Assembly (NCBI GenBank): GCA_039704465.1
Contig: JASFAU010000002.1
Coordinates: forward strand, 1,736,001 to 1,800,000
DNA length: 64,000 nt
Source: Plasmodiophora brassicae
Lineage: Eukaryota > Endomyxa > Phytomyxea > Plasmodiophorida > Plasmodiophoridae
Direction of reading: 5' to 3'
Below the pieces are notes generated by a model. The model saw only the letters and a program-made list of their open reading frames with translations, did not search any database and was not told the DNA's origin. A program made the translations under genes and the position numbers. This document shows positions 43,201 through 53,246 of this stretch, one piece after another (position 1 is the first letter of the stretch; each line of letters begins with the position of its first letter).

Positions 43201-43285
43201 GCGGCGCAAGTCCGCCAGGCCACATCGGAAATCTGCGGCCCGTGTCCCAGTCCGTCACAAACGCACGTCTGTTCATCCCGATCAT
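40205..43285 (-). CDS. Large intronless orphan protein, 1,026 residues
   Basis: One uninterrupted frame from the ATG at 43285. The first 110 residues look like two ankyrin-type repeats (LLHVAACNGDAYLHRLV ... RPLLLAVQ). The remaining 900 residues are mostly helical with no motif I recognise; a basic stretch (KLAKRRQNSCPKKRKPEL) near residue 930 could be a nuclear signal. The C-terminal 80 residues (SVWHTQNPRVYRVRIGNERI) form a small strand-rich module, a decayed copy of whose coding end lies at 39640-39775. The lack of introns and slightly lower GC set it apart from its neighbours and suggest retroposition or a lineage-specific family. Function is unknown. Confidence 0.75.
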   Translation of the reverse strand: MIGMNRRAFVTDWDTGRRFPMWPGGLAPLAACSSAAEIVCTQLRRSGADSMVAIVLLAAASLLHVAACNGDAYLHRLVRKGMMGGDVRLQRVRPLLLAVQICYRLGPDDVDPWNVEKARECNRTLHRVIGDHHPVREGTFCPVVLPAIQQFYTAMLDERVLTLTERTFCSASWQLCGRPATFAWLYLEAIHRIVAAYAFPPERHYRQTWLDEARRIADELTSVFPDNPGSHVVAAVTKFAVDDDMDDDSVVKHTLRALPSIRQIAAKPGFSRLRDVVCGTALEGSFLTSLSQLENLRWELQPIIDVFEFAKCRPSHPLTLWFIASARRQYVDAIIHLDKATHAIWTPGISSMRIHIEFAHAVTQSLLYGNPSAFARLAQTVDNAYAREQQKLSAQAVPCTAANESVLMVSTDRDDYIVHGMAKAVALSPASVFRSVSFANWSLQDTRSLWRNVFDIRQMMPELVFQDLGLNLETDDGVHDLLSRPSTNSTLRYICQRALSADYDDHDDDRVVILRKFCTMVQPDDSTTFDVGHLSKLVIHPDIKWSNPIMVLAFLGTADFREARNWTSVEANLFTAPFDSVNDVLPILLSGCHVSLLQNFGRFFERPFPDALRRAILLLLDLVEVTQMGPNWWMTALQTKISEPVSCARVDRILEELKKGTNDDARLECIRLIALVFARRDRYLKKAISNAIARIPAAFEIWRRLMNFVAQLSLRRSDKVGKVTRLDARDFAPMFAGQIAFLNAVSSSSTLSTSVDDALLAVTRLPRCPAAYSLLAARVALVLDSNGNLRNVAELMSDVSATIFAIACNDTNVWGREMLPHAEMCGVLYDFHRLLQHKRMPRLPGLSSWIEAKIVAQCTSVLPSTSSSRPEVGGSSMRHDVDLHVSAIALPLTSKLAKRRQNSCPKKRKPELLPTPALSDASSSPLLSVVVHCDALDEHIKELVSKETRFRTLDSLLSMHPKSVWHTQNPRVYRVRIGNERIFYRVVPNTVRILGYRTRTDGTYSKRTQAEMITRATDLAGSFCSF

Positions 43286-43358
43286 ATCATTCTAGTCCAA
43301 CCTGCTGGAATGTACAGCTGATGTATATATGGTATGAAACTGTCCGTTGCAGATGAAT

Positions 43359-46300
43359 CTACAACGCGTTGGAGGTGTCGTCCGGATCGCCGGTTACGTC
43401 GAGGGCGTTGTCAGTGACGTCGACGGATTCGACTTTCATCCGCCGTCGGCTGACTGCCTTCTTTAGAGAGTGCGAAGGGTCTTGGTCCGCCCTTCTGGCT
43501 GGCTGCAACTGCGGAGGCAGCTGATCTTCTTCCGCTGCCGGATCAACAAACGTCGTGACTGTGATCCCAGACGGACACTTGGTGATGTAGGACTCCAGCC
43601 TGGTGCTCCGCTCCGCTTTCAGTGCGATCGTCGTTCCGTTGCAGGTGAACCTCCACCCATCGTTCGGCATGCCCAGATCATTGATGATCTGCGCGCGGAC
43701 ATCGTCCAGTGTTGCCGACGGCCCGACAAGAACAGCACCCATCACTCGAGCCTGATTGGTCTTCGTCACCAGCGACACCTTTACGATGACGTCGCTCGCG
43801 ACAGTACTGCTCGTCGTCGTCGACTGACCGACCGGTGCGACATCTCGAAGCACCGCTCGCTGGCCAATGGTACCAAACACGCCAAATTTCCCTTCCTGCT
43901 TCTTGGCTATGGGCGCGTCCCCCGCCAGGAACAACCACTGGTCCGGAACCTTGCCACCCAGTGACTCGCTGATGACGCTTCGCAGGTCCTCGAGCTTCAA
44001 AGTCTGTGTTCTAGGAAACAGAACGAACCCCACAGGGGTGTCGTACCCTTCCATAAACACATCGATCCGCTCCTGGGTGCTGACATGTCGCCTGGGCGAC
44101 GCTTCAATAGCGTCAACGGCATGCGGAGGCATCGGCAACTGCTGCTGTTTGGCTGCAGCGAGTGTGGAAGAAGGGGCAGAAGGTGTAGCCGATGAGCTGG
44201 GAACCGCGGTTTGGGGCCTGGTCTCGACTGGCTTCGGTTGACTGAAAAGCAATAGGCTGGACTCCAGCGTGCCATCATCCGGCTCGTTGATGATACTGGC
44301 GCGTGACGCGATCCGTTTCGCTTCATCCTGCGCGGGGACGTTTCGTTCCGCCTTCCAGGCGCGGGATTTGTTGGGAATCGACGGCGACACCTTGCCTTTC
44401 TTAGCCTCCAGCAGCGTGATCGATGGCGGAGGCTCGTCGGGTGGCATGTTCAACTCCTCGACCAACTTTGCGACGTTGACACCGAGCGCCGAACGTCGGA
44501 ACTCGGGCGTTGCCGTTTTCGATGCCTTACTGTTGACCTCGAGCGTTGGTGTGGACGACGTCACATCCGTTGTCCGGATCGTGATCAAGAACGCGTTCTC
44601 ACCCACGGCGGTTCCGATCTCCCCGAGACGCATCGTGTTCTCCTGTCGGAACCCGACTGGGTTTGCCCCCGAGAGGAACACGAAATCCTGCAGGTCCGGC
44701 AACGCCTTCTGGATCATCTGCCTGACTGCGATCAATCGTTTCGGGCCAGCGTCCACCGCCACGGGGATCGATGTCGCCTGCCTTCCTCCTTCCACGCGCA
44801 CGTCGATGTAATTCGACTTGTCCTCCTTGCTGGTGTTGTACGCTGCCGGAGCGACACCGTCAGGTGCAATTTCGACGTTGGAAGTCTGCGCGGGAGACGC
44901 CTCATCAAGACTGGGCGGCGCAGCAGGCGCCGATTCGTTCTGTGCTGATTTGCCGTCAGTCTTGCTCTCGAGCGCGGTGCTGACTGTCGGCGATGGTGGT
45001 TCAGATTCAGGAGGGGGCATGCTCCAGGACAGCACGGAACCAGGGTATCCTGCGATGAGGCTGGGGCGGTGTTCATGTTTAGGAGTTGGCCTATTGGACG
45101 ATGTTGCGTGCCGGGTGATGGTGCTAGGCCGAGGCGTACTGTTGACGACAGGCCGGATCAGGATGAAGAAGACGTTGTCTGCTCCATTAACGGCGACAGC
45201 AACCTCCGACAGTCGGACAGTGTTTTCTTGGCGGAACCCAACGGTGACGTTGCTGACCTTCACGAGGAAAACGAACTCAGGCAGATCCGACGACGCCTTC
45301 ACCATTAGATCCCGAATCGAAATCAGTCGTTTCTTCAGCGAAGGTTTTGGAACCAACAAGGTCGACGCCGGTGGTCCGGATTGCCCTTCGGTGCGGATTT
45401 CCAGTCGAATCATCCCATCAGCGATCTCATTCGTTGACGAATTTGTCGAAGTTGTCGTTGTCTCTTCGATAACAGGGACCTTATCTTCGTCGGCGGGTAT
45501 CGGATCGACAACCGGTGGTCCAGCGGGAATCGCTGAACCTTCCTGCGTCTGCAGCCGAATGCGTTCGGCCAGCAAGAGGACGAGTTCGTACCCGCAGGTG
45601 ACGTCATGAACGCGCCAGCGGCCGAGGTCCACCGGGGTGGGCATAGGCACCATCCCCATTGTCGATCTACTGTCTCCCGTCGACACCCCGTCAAGATCGT
45701 GAGGAGTTCCCCAACGGAACAAAGCCCCTGACGAGGTGACCGCCAGGGTCATCGACTTCCCACAAGCGACCGTGCTAATCGTGACGTTGTCGAACGCGGG
45801 AACCTTAACGGGAACAGTCGACTGTCGTTGAAAGGCAGGGTCGACAAGCCCAAGTTGACCGCCCGTGTTGCATCCCCAGACGTAGAGCGCGCCGTCGCGA
45901 TCCATCAACGCTGCGTGCCGTGACCCGGCACGAATCGAAACGGCTCGTCCTTGAACGGCCCTGTTCGTGATACGCGTCAGAGCTGGACGATCCAGGCAGT
46001 CGCCATGCCCCAAACGCCCATGGCGTCCACTGCCGCACGAATAGACAAGGCCTTGATCCGTTAGAACGTACCTAAACATGTTTTCAGACCACCAATTTGC
46101 ATTTAACGCGATGCTGTCTTACGTGCTTTCAGTGGCGCAAGCGATCTGGCTGACTTTAGCGGTCAAGGTGATGTCAAGAGGGACAGGTTTGAAGTGGTGA
46201 ACGGACTGATCGCGCCCGAGCCAGGGTCCCTGGCCGCCCCAGGTCCAGAGGCGGTTGTCCTCGGTGCAGACGACGCTGTGCTTAGCGGCGGTGGCCAACG

Positions 46301-47801
46301 CTGTGACCGTCGTTGATTCGAAAGCAGTGATTCGTGTCGCTTGTGCAACGACCTTCACCTGTCCGCGCATGCCTAACAACGAGCACCGACCCCAGCCGTA
46401 GAGGTGTCCGGCCCCGTCCAACGCCAAATGGTGATCGCGACCGCACGAGACCGACTGGAACACAACAGGACTTGGGTCTTCGGTGCTGATGCGCATGACT
46501 GGCGACATGGTGACGCCGTCGTCCTTAACAGACCAAGCCAGCAGGTGCCCGGAAGTGGTGACGGCGGCCGCCTCCGAACAGGACGCCGATATGTACGCGA
46601 GGTTATCGGCGATGTTCACGAGAGACAGTGTCCCGTCTGCCTGCAGAGACAGGACGTGACGATCCGATGACGACCAGGCTGATGATAACATGGGATCGTG
46701 CTCGATCGCCACGTCACTGGCAAGCTCTTTGTGGGCGCCGTCGGGCGTTGGCACATCCGCAATTTCGTCCGCGTCCTTCTTGATATGATCGCTGTCATCG
46801 GTTTTGACGAATACGTTATGGAAGGCGGTGCCTTTGTCCGACACGACGACATCGTCGGGCTTGATGCTCTTCCGCCCGGAGACCAGCTCGGATATCGTCA
46901 TCCCGCGCATTGACCTGCCGACGACGGCCACAGGGGCTATCGACGACTGCGACGGCAGCGGCTCCTCCTCGACCTCCTCGACTTCGTCATCGTCCGCCGC
47001 GGCTGCGGCAAATGATATCTTCCTCGGAGCGGCGACAGGCTCAAGTCTCGCAGTTGTCTGCACCACGGAGTGTTTCGCAGCTGCGCGTGCCGAGGAGGGC
47101 CTCTGCACCAGAGGGTGCGCCACTGGCGCAATGTTCTCCGTGGACTGCAGCGCGGCCGCACTGGAGATCTGCGAGTGCGGGGTCGGCGCGGGCGACTGCA
47201 TCAGTGGCTGCGACGATTTCGCCCGCAGCGCCATGGCGCGATTGAACGCCACGATCCATTCCTGGCGGTCGCGTTCCGTGCCGACCTCGAGGTCGTGGTC
47301 GACGTCGTCGGCGCCGGTGAGCACGATGGACGCCTTGCCGACCAGGCGGATCTTGCTGGACGTCAGGTCGACGACGGTCGTCGGCGTCGCGCTGACGGTG
47401 ATGACGAGGCGCGCGTCGGCGGTCAAGACCAACGTGACGGTTGCAGATGCCATCTGGGCCGGTCCCGATCGTAGCGGGCGATCCGGCGCCTTCAACGACC
47501 GGTCGAGAAGCGACCGGAGCATGGCCTCCTGCTGACGGGCGTCGAACATTGTTTGCGATGCAATGTCGATGGGCAACGCGTCGGTGCGGTAGATGGTCAG
47601 CATAAGCGGGTCGCGAAGCTCGACCTGGACGCAGAGGATGCGCTGGACCGGGATCTCGATCGACAGCAACCCGTTGACGAACACCTCCACCGACTGCCGG
47701 AACGCGTTGACGCGCACGATCGACGGCGTTGCCGGCCGACCCGGCAGCCCGACATCGAACCGCGCCGGGATGCAATGCTGGGCCTGGACCTGATCTGCCA
47801 T
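43359..47801 (-). CDS. RCC1-repeat protein with PH-like domains and four beta-grasp-like repeats
   Basis: Two exons, 46123-47801 and 43359-46071, joined across a 51-nt intron (1,463 residues). Residues 20-110 and 125-200 look PH-like (VRVNAFRQSVEVFVNG; HDLEVGTERDRQEWIVAFNR). RCC1 repeats run from about 390 to 760 (GRDHHLALDGAGHLYGWG, LWTWGGQGPWLG, VYSCGSGRHGRLGHGD, GALYVWGCNTGGQLG). The C-terminal half carries four copies of an 80-residue unit with the signature FVFL...PVGFRQENT, separated by disordered linkers; the fold looks ubiquitin-like. RCC1 propellers often act as GEFs or scaffolds, and PH domains bind lipids. Starting at the ATG at 47801 removes an upstream frame that only shadows the next gene. 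Confidence 0.85.
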
Positions 47802-47968
47802 GCCGCCGCCACCGCCGCCGCCGTGGTCTTGTACACGCTCGACGATTACCCTACGAGTACGCTGCGGCGATCTTGTCCAGATCGCACACGTTCCCGGACC
47901 AGTCGGTTGTGTATTGTTCAGGAGCCATTCTAGCGGGAAGGGCTGGCGTCCCCGGCGCCCGCGACGGT

Positions 47969-50900
47969 TCACCGGTCCAGCTGACGACGAACGTAGTCCT
48001 TCAGCGTGCTCATCTGGTTCATGACGTCGGGCGGGATTAGCATGAGAAGCGACCGCGTGCGCTTGATGTTGGCGTCGAGCTCGCCGATCAGCGGTTCGAA
48101 GACGAACACGTACGACAGGACGATGGCGACCATGACCAATGCGAACAATGTGATCTGCAGCGACTGTAGGCTGGTGACTTGGTCCTTGACAAGGGTTCTG
48201 ACCAGCTCCGCCACGTTCGTCATCGCCTGCGATAGGAACTGGAAGACAGCGACCGTGCTTGTCGCGAACGACGGCGTTTGGAACGTCGTGTTGATAGCCG
48301 TCGGCGTCATCAGCGAGTACAACCCGAAAGGGAGCTGTGTTCGTGCGGCTTGCGCCTCGTAAGTCTTCTGAATAGCGTCGAACCGATGCGCGCTCTGCTG
48401 GATCAGCATCATGACCAGGCGCATGGCCGCCTGCAGGCCCGCCGTCATCATGCCGTGATTGAACGTCTGGCACGCCGCGTAATCGACACCGTTCGTCGTC
48501 ACCCACCCGTTGCAGGCGTCAAAGACCCAGACCGTCAGACGCGCGTCGGAGAAGTACTTCCGATTCAGGATGCCCGGCTCGGGGTACCCGGGGAACCCGA
48601 ACATGAACAGGCGCTGGTGGTTGTCCAGGACGCTCAACTCGTTGGCCACGTCCACATACTGGTACCCGAACGCGTTGGCGGTCGGCCCACCGGTGCCGGC
48701 GCCGAGCGCGCGCACCGACGTCATCATCAGCATCGTCTGCACGATGCGCATGCCGACAAAGTTCAGGTCGTTGCACCCGGTGTCCAGCAGCTCGGTCGGC
48801 GCCGGCGCGTAGATGATCGCGCCGAGCACGGCGGCAATGTACGCGGCGACGACGATGACCAGGAAGTACATCTTGACGAACATGACCGCCTTGCGAACGC
48901 TAAACGTCTCGCCGGTCGACACCATACGACGCTTGCTGGCATCTTCGTTCTTCTTCTTCATCTTCGGAACGCCGACCACCTGCCCAGCATCCTCCTTGTT
49001 GGCGGCACCGGCCGGGCCGGCGCTTGAATGATCAGACAGGGTGTCCGGTTCGCGTTGCGATCCGGCGCCACCGCCCTGCTGTCCTAGGGCAGCATTGAAG
49101 TCGGCGGCGTCGTCAAGGTCGTCCCCATCAGCGGCATCGGACGAACGTTGGTCCAGCCGGTCCTGGAATTTCTTCTCGAGCGCGGCGACCTTGTCGACGG
49201 AGATCTCCAGGAAGAACCCGATGATCTGGTCCTCGTCGCGCTCGATGGATTTAACAACTGAACAACGTCACCGGTCAGCGTCTGCGAAAGGCGTGTCAGC
49301 GGGCATGATTACGTGGACGTAGCAACGTGAACAGGATGCCAATGATCAAGACGATCGAGACGACGGCCATGATGATAAACTGTTCATTGGCCGACACAAG
49401 GGCCGCCTTGCCTTCTTCCGCGAGGCCGTTCGCCGTCGAGTTCAGCATGCCGAGCATCGACGAGTCCCCGCGATGGTTCATCATGAGGATGTAGAGCAAC
49501 TCGGACCCGGGGCCCAGCTGGTCCAGCGGCGTCGTCGCCGCGATCTGCGCCTTGCCGGCAACGTACGAGCAGGCCTGATGCACCAGCTGCCGGACGATGA
49601 CATTCGACGACCCGACCCGCGTGTTCAATTCCACAACCGCAGACGATTCCGCGTTAAGGACCGCCGACCCGAGGCTTGACGACGAATGCACAAAGTCGTC
49701 GTTCTGGATCAGGGCGACGGCGTTCGCCACCTGGATCAGCACACACACAGTCAGCCCCCTCGAACCGGAGCGTACGACCAGCACAGCGCACGAGGTTGGA
49801 CCGGGCTATATCCTCCGACGCGAACGGCAACTGGATGCCCTGGCTCATGAACATCAACGACTGGGCGTTGTACGCGATCTGCATGAGGTTGGTTCGCCGC
49901 TTGACAGCAGCGTTCAGCACGTCCAGGTACTGGTTGTCTGAGACGGACAACAGCCAATCAGGCCTCAGGGCAAGAGCGGTACGTGAACGCCCGTTTGAAC
50001 GTACAGGTATCGAAGCTCATGAACTGGACGACGAAGACGGCGGTCATGATGCCCATGATGGCCAGGACCGCGACGCGGTACACGCGTCGGAATGAGAACA
50101 GCGTCCTGTCCAGGGACTTGCCCCGGCGGTTCAAATTGGTGAGGAGGACGCTGACGGACGACGACGCTGTTCCCGAGGAACCCGTCGCTCCGCTGACGAC
50201 CGTTGACGCCTTCTTCTCCGGGTCACCGGCCACAGCCTTCTGCACGCCGGAAGCAGCGGTGCCTGCTGTCCGCCCGCCCTCGACGGTGGCGGACCCGCTT
50301 CCAGGCGGCACGCTCCGGAACTCGGTCACGCCACCAGGCGATGTGACGGTCGTGCCGCCGACGTCGGACGCCTTCTCATCGCTGGCGCTGTCGCTGGACG
50401 ACGACCCGGCCGAAGCATCATCACCAATGCCCTGCTGGCCTTGGACACGAATACGAACAATGTCGACGACGTCGCCATTGCCGATCGGCATCGGATCGAA
50501 ACGCATCTGCACAAGCATGGCGGCGCCGTTGACGACGATCTTCATGTCCATCCCGGCGGAGTCGTCGTTCGCGAACGACTCGTCGGTTTCGAACGCGGCG
50601 CGTCTGTCGTCGTAGTCGGGCACCAGGCTGCGGATAGCGATGTCTCGCGCGTCCACACTGTCTTTGGTGATACCAAACAGGTCCAGGGCGGTCTGCGACA
50701 CGGCTGTCACCAACCCATCCCGGCGGTCGACGACCATCTGCACGTCGTCGTGGTTCATCGCCGTGACGATGCCGAGGTACGACAGCGCCATGCCGTTGTT
50801 CTCGACGAACGCCTTCAGGTAGATGGCCGCGTCCGCAATCAGCCCGTTGCGCTTCAGGACGACGATCTTACGCTTCCGGTCCAGCAGGCGCGACCGGGAC

Positions 50901-52908
50901 TCGCAGACGTTCCTGCGGACCATGGCCGTGTGCGCCCGGGAGATCGGCTCCGGGACTGCACGCGCACAGTCAGCGCCCGAACCAACGAAGGTTCGCCCAG
51001 CGGCCACCTACTGATGATGTCGAGCTGTTTGCCGACCAGGGCGGCCCGCGACAGACCGAACAGGGCCTCGGCGGCGTCGTTGACGTTCGTGATCTGGCAG
51101 AGCGTGCGCGGGTCGCCGCTGATGACGACGATAGTAGACCGGTCGCTGAAGAGCGTGCTGCGGAACGACTGGTCGTGCGAGCGCGCCTCCTCCGCCTTCT
51201 CCAGCGTCGACGCGCGCTCTTCCAGGGCCTGACCGCTGCCGGGGTCGTGCCCGAGATCCGCCAGGAACTTTGCAAACTGACGCAACGATGACACCGATCG
51301 GCTGTGAATGCGGAACATGTCCTTGTAGGCGGCACGAGCGGCGTGCTCGTCCCTGGAGATGGCCTCGCCGAGCGTTCGCAGCAGGTCGGTGTCCGGGGTC
51401 GGCTGGCGAAGTTCACCCCAGAACAGCGTCAGCGACTTGGTCAGCGACTCCTCGTACCGCTCGCCGGACGCCAGGTGCGCCGTGTACCTGTTGAAGTCGA
51501 CGACCTCCCGGTTGGCCTCCGACTCGAGGATGACGCGCTCGCTGTCGCGCTGCGTCCGATAGACGAGGAAGTCGTAGTCGACGGCGGACTCCAGGGCGGC
51601 CGCCCGCCCCAGGTGGTCGTACCCAACGTATTTGATGTCCAGGAAGCGGAAGTGCAGGATGGCGGCCCGGATCTGCAGGAAGACGGACGTGGGGAACTTG
51701 CTCAGGCCGGTGTCCATGATCGACTTGGCCTCAGCATAGAACGGCGCGGCGGTTTCCTCTTCCACCGATCGGTCGCTGGTCAGGTTGAAGATCTCCTCCT
51801 CGGTGGCGTCCTCGGTCAGCTTGGACAGCGTCCACTCCAGGTACGCCTCCCTGGCCGCCTTTTCAGCTTTCTGGAGCACGAGACGGCACTTCAGGTCAAT
51901 CTCGTAAGGGTCTTGGATCCTGTCCACTGGAACCGCCTCGATCTGGCTGATGCGCATGGTGATCAGGACGACGGCGCCGCCGATAACAATGGGGAGGCCG
52001 GCGAGCAGCATGTAGACCGGGCCGTTTGACGAAGGGTTGTCGATGGCAACGGCGACGGCGAACACGATCCCGATCCAGACCTGGGCCCAGAGCAGTGACC
52101 CGCGCAAGTACGTCAGCCGACGCGAATAGTCGGGCAGGATCCACATGTAGACGTAGGCCATGGCGGCGGGACCGCCCAGACCGACCAGCAGCGTGACGTA
52201 GTTGCTCGCCGCCGAAGAGACCGTGCCGCCGACTACGAACGATGTCTTCAGCATCAGGTACGCCAGCTCAACGCGTTGCGTTGGGCGGGACACGATCGAG
52301 GTGGCCTTCAGGTCCATCGGGGACAGAATGGCAACGGAGACAGCCGACGCGACAATGAGGATCAAGGAGGCCAACGTGCAAAGCCCGCCGCTGGCGGAGG
52401 ACGACGACGACGACGCGTTGTTGTTGGTGCTGTTGATGAGGACACTCAGCAGTGGGATGTACAAGACGGTGCTGACGAGGACGAGGACAACGCGAAAGAC
52501 CTTCTGGAATAGGGCTGATCCGGTCAGCTTGTCGCTGACGATGCCGAGTGCGCCAGCGATGGCGATGGCGTAGACGATGAGGCTGACGAGGAGCGGCGCG
52601 CTGTTGGCAATGGCGCCGTCGAGGGGAACGCGACCTACGATGGCGCAGAGCTGGCGTATCCAGAGCGTGTCGGCCGGGGCCCAGACCAGGTGGGTCGTGT
52701 CGATAGGGAACAGGAACTGGCACATCTGCAGGGCCTCCAGGACGTACGCGGCGATCCAAAGCACGTTCAGCGACGACTTGTTGGCGTGCAGCGTCAGCGC
52801 ATACGACAGCGCGAACGCGTTCTTCCCGAAATGCTTCAGCGCGTCCAGGACGGCGCTCTCGTCGCCGAGCTTGGCCGTCTCCATCCTGTCGTCGCCCGCG
52901 TCCGCCAT
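47969..52908 (-). CDS. TmcB-like multi-pass PAS protein, array copy 1
   Basis: Five exons: 51012-52908, 50005-50955, 49792-49937, 49313-49730, 47969-49257 (introns 56, 67, 61 and 55 nt; 1,566 residues). Residues 30-365 hold about nine membrane helices. Residues 370-590 form the TmcB/TmcC TPR-like region (DPYEIDLKCRLVLQKAEKAA ... RAAALESAVDYDFLVY). PAS domains lie at about 590-660 (NVNDAAEALFGLSRAALVGK then LDIIIPEPISRAH) and 705-760. A helix at 930-948, an extracellular-type loop to 1115, and further helices at about 1116, 1260 and 1505 follow. It ends KRTRSLLMLIPPDVM ... YVRRQLDR. It is likely a sensory membrane protein. Intron 1 explains an apparent frameshift at about 50995. Confidence 0.88.
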
Positions 52909-53246
52909 TGGTGCCGTGTCGAGGCTGTGAACGCGAAATGCCACAGTCGACCGGGGGCGCTCCGGCACAGACCCCCACGCGCTGCTGCCTTCCCACTGCC
53001 CACACACGAGACGTCACCCAATCACAGGCAACGCGTACCCAATTCCACCCTATACAGGCAGTCCTCAGGAGTCTCCCTCCCTCATTGATGCCGTTCCAAG
53101 TTATGAAGTTCGCGCGACAACCTCCAGTAGAGTGCAACGGCAGGCGCGGAACGTCCGGTCGGCTCGTCGGACAGTGCAATGGACCTGCCGGGACTGGCAC
53201 ACACAGAACAGGTACGCGCGTGCGAGACGTCGCCGCTGTATTGTGT

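Noticed and set aside
46124..48506. Long N-terminal extension of the RCC1-repeat ORF upstream of 47801
   Set aside because: The extension is an Arg-rich shadow of the last exon of the neighbouring TmcB-like gene; the ATG at 47801 gives a domain-like start.
48278..49027. Plus-strand ORFs of 100-270 codons opposite the TmcB-like array (several, repeated in each copy)
   Set aside because: They are reverse-strand shadows of strongly conserved coding sequence in GC-rich DNA, rich in Arg/His/Val and without their own motifs.
50985..51011. Apparent 1-nt frameshift in array copy 1 relative to copy 2
   Set aside because: The difference lies inside a GTAGGT...GCAG intron present in all copies (56, 57 and 65 nt); after splicing all three are in frame.
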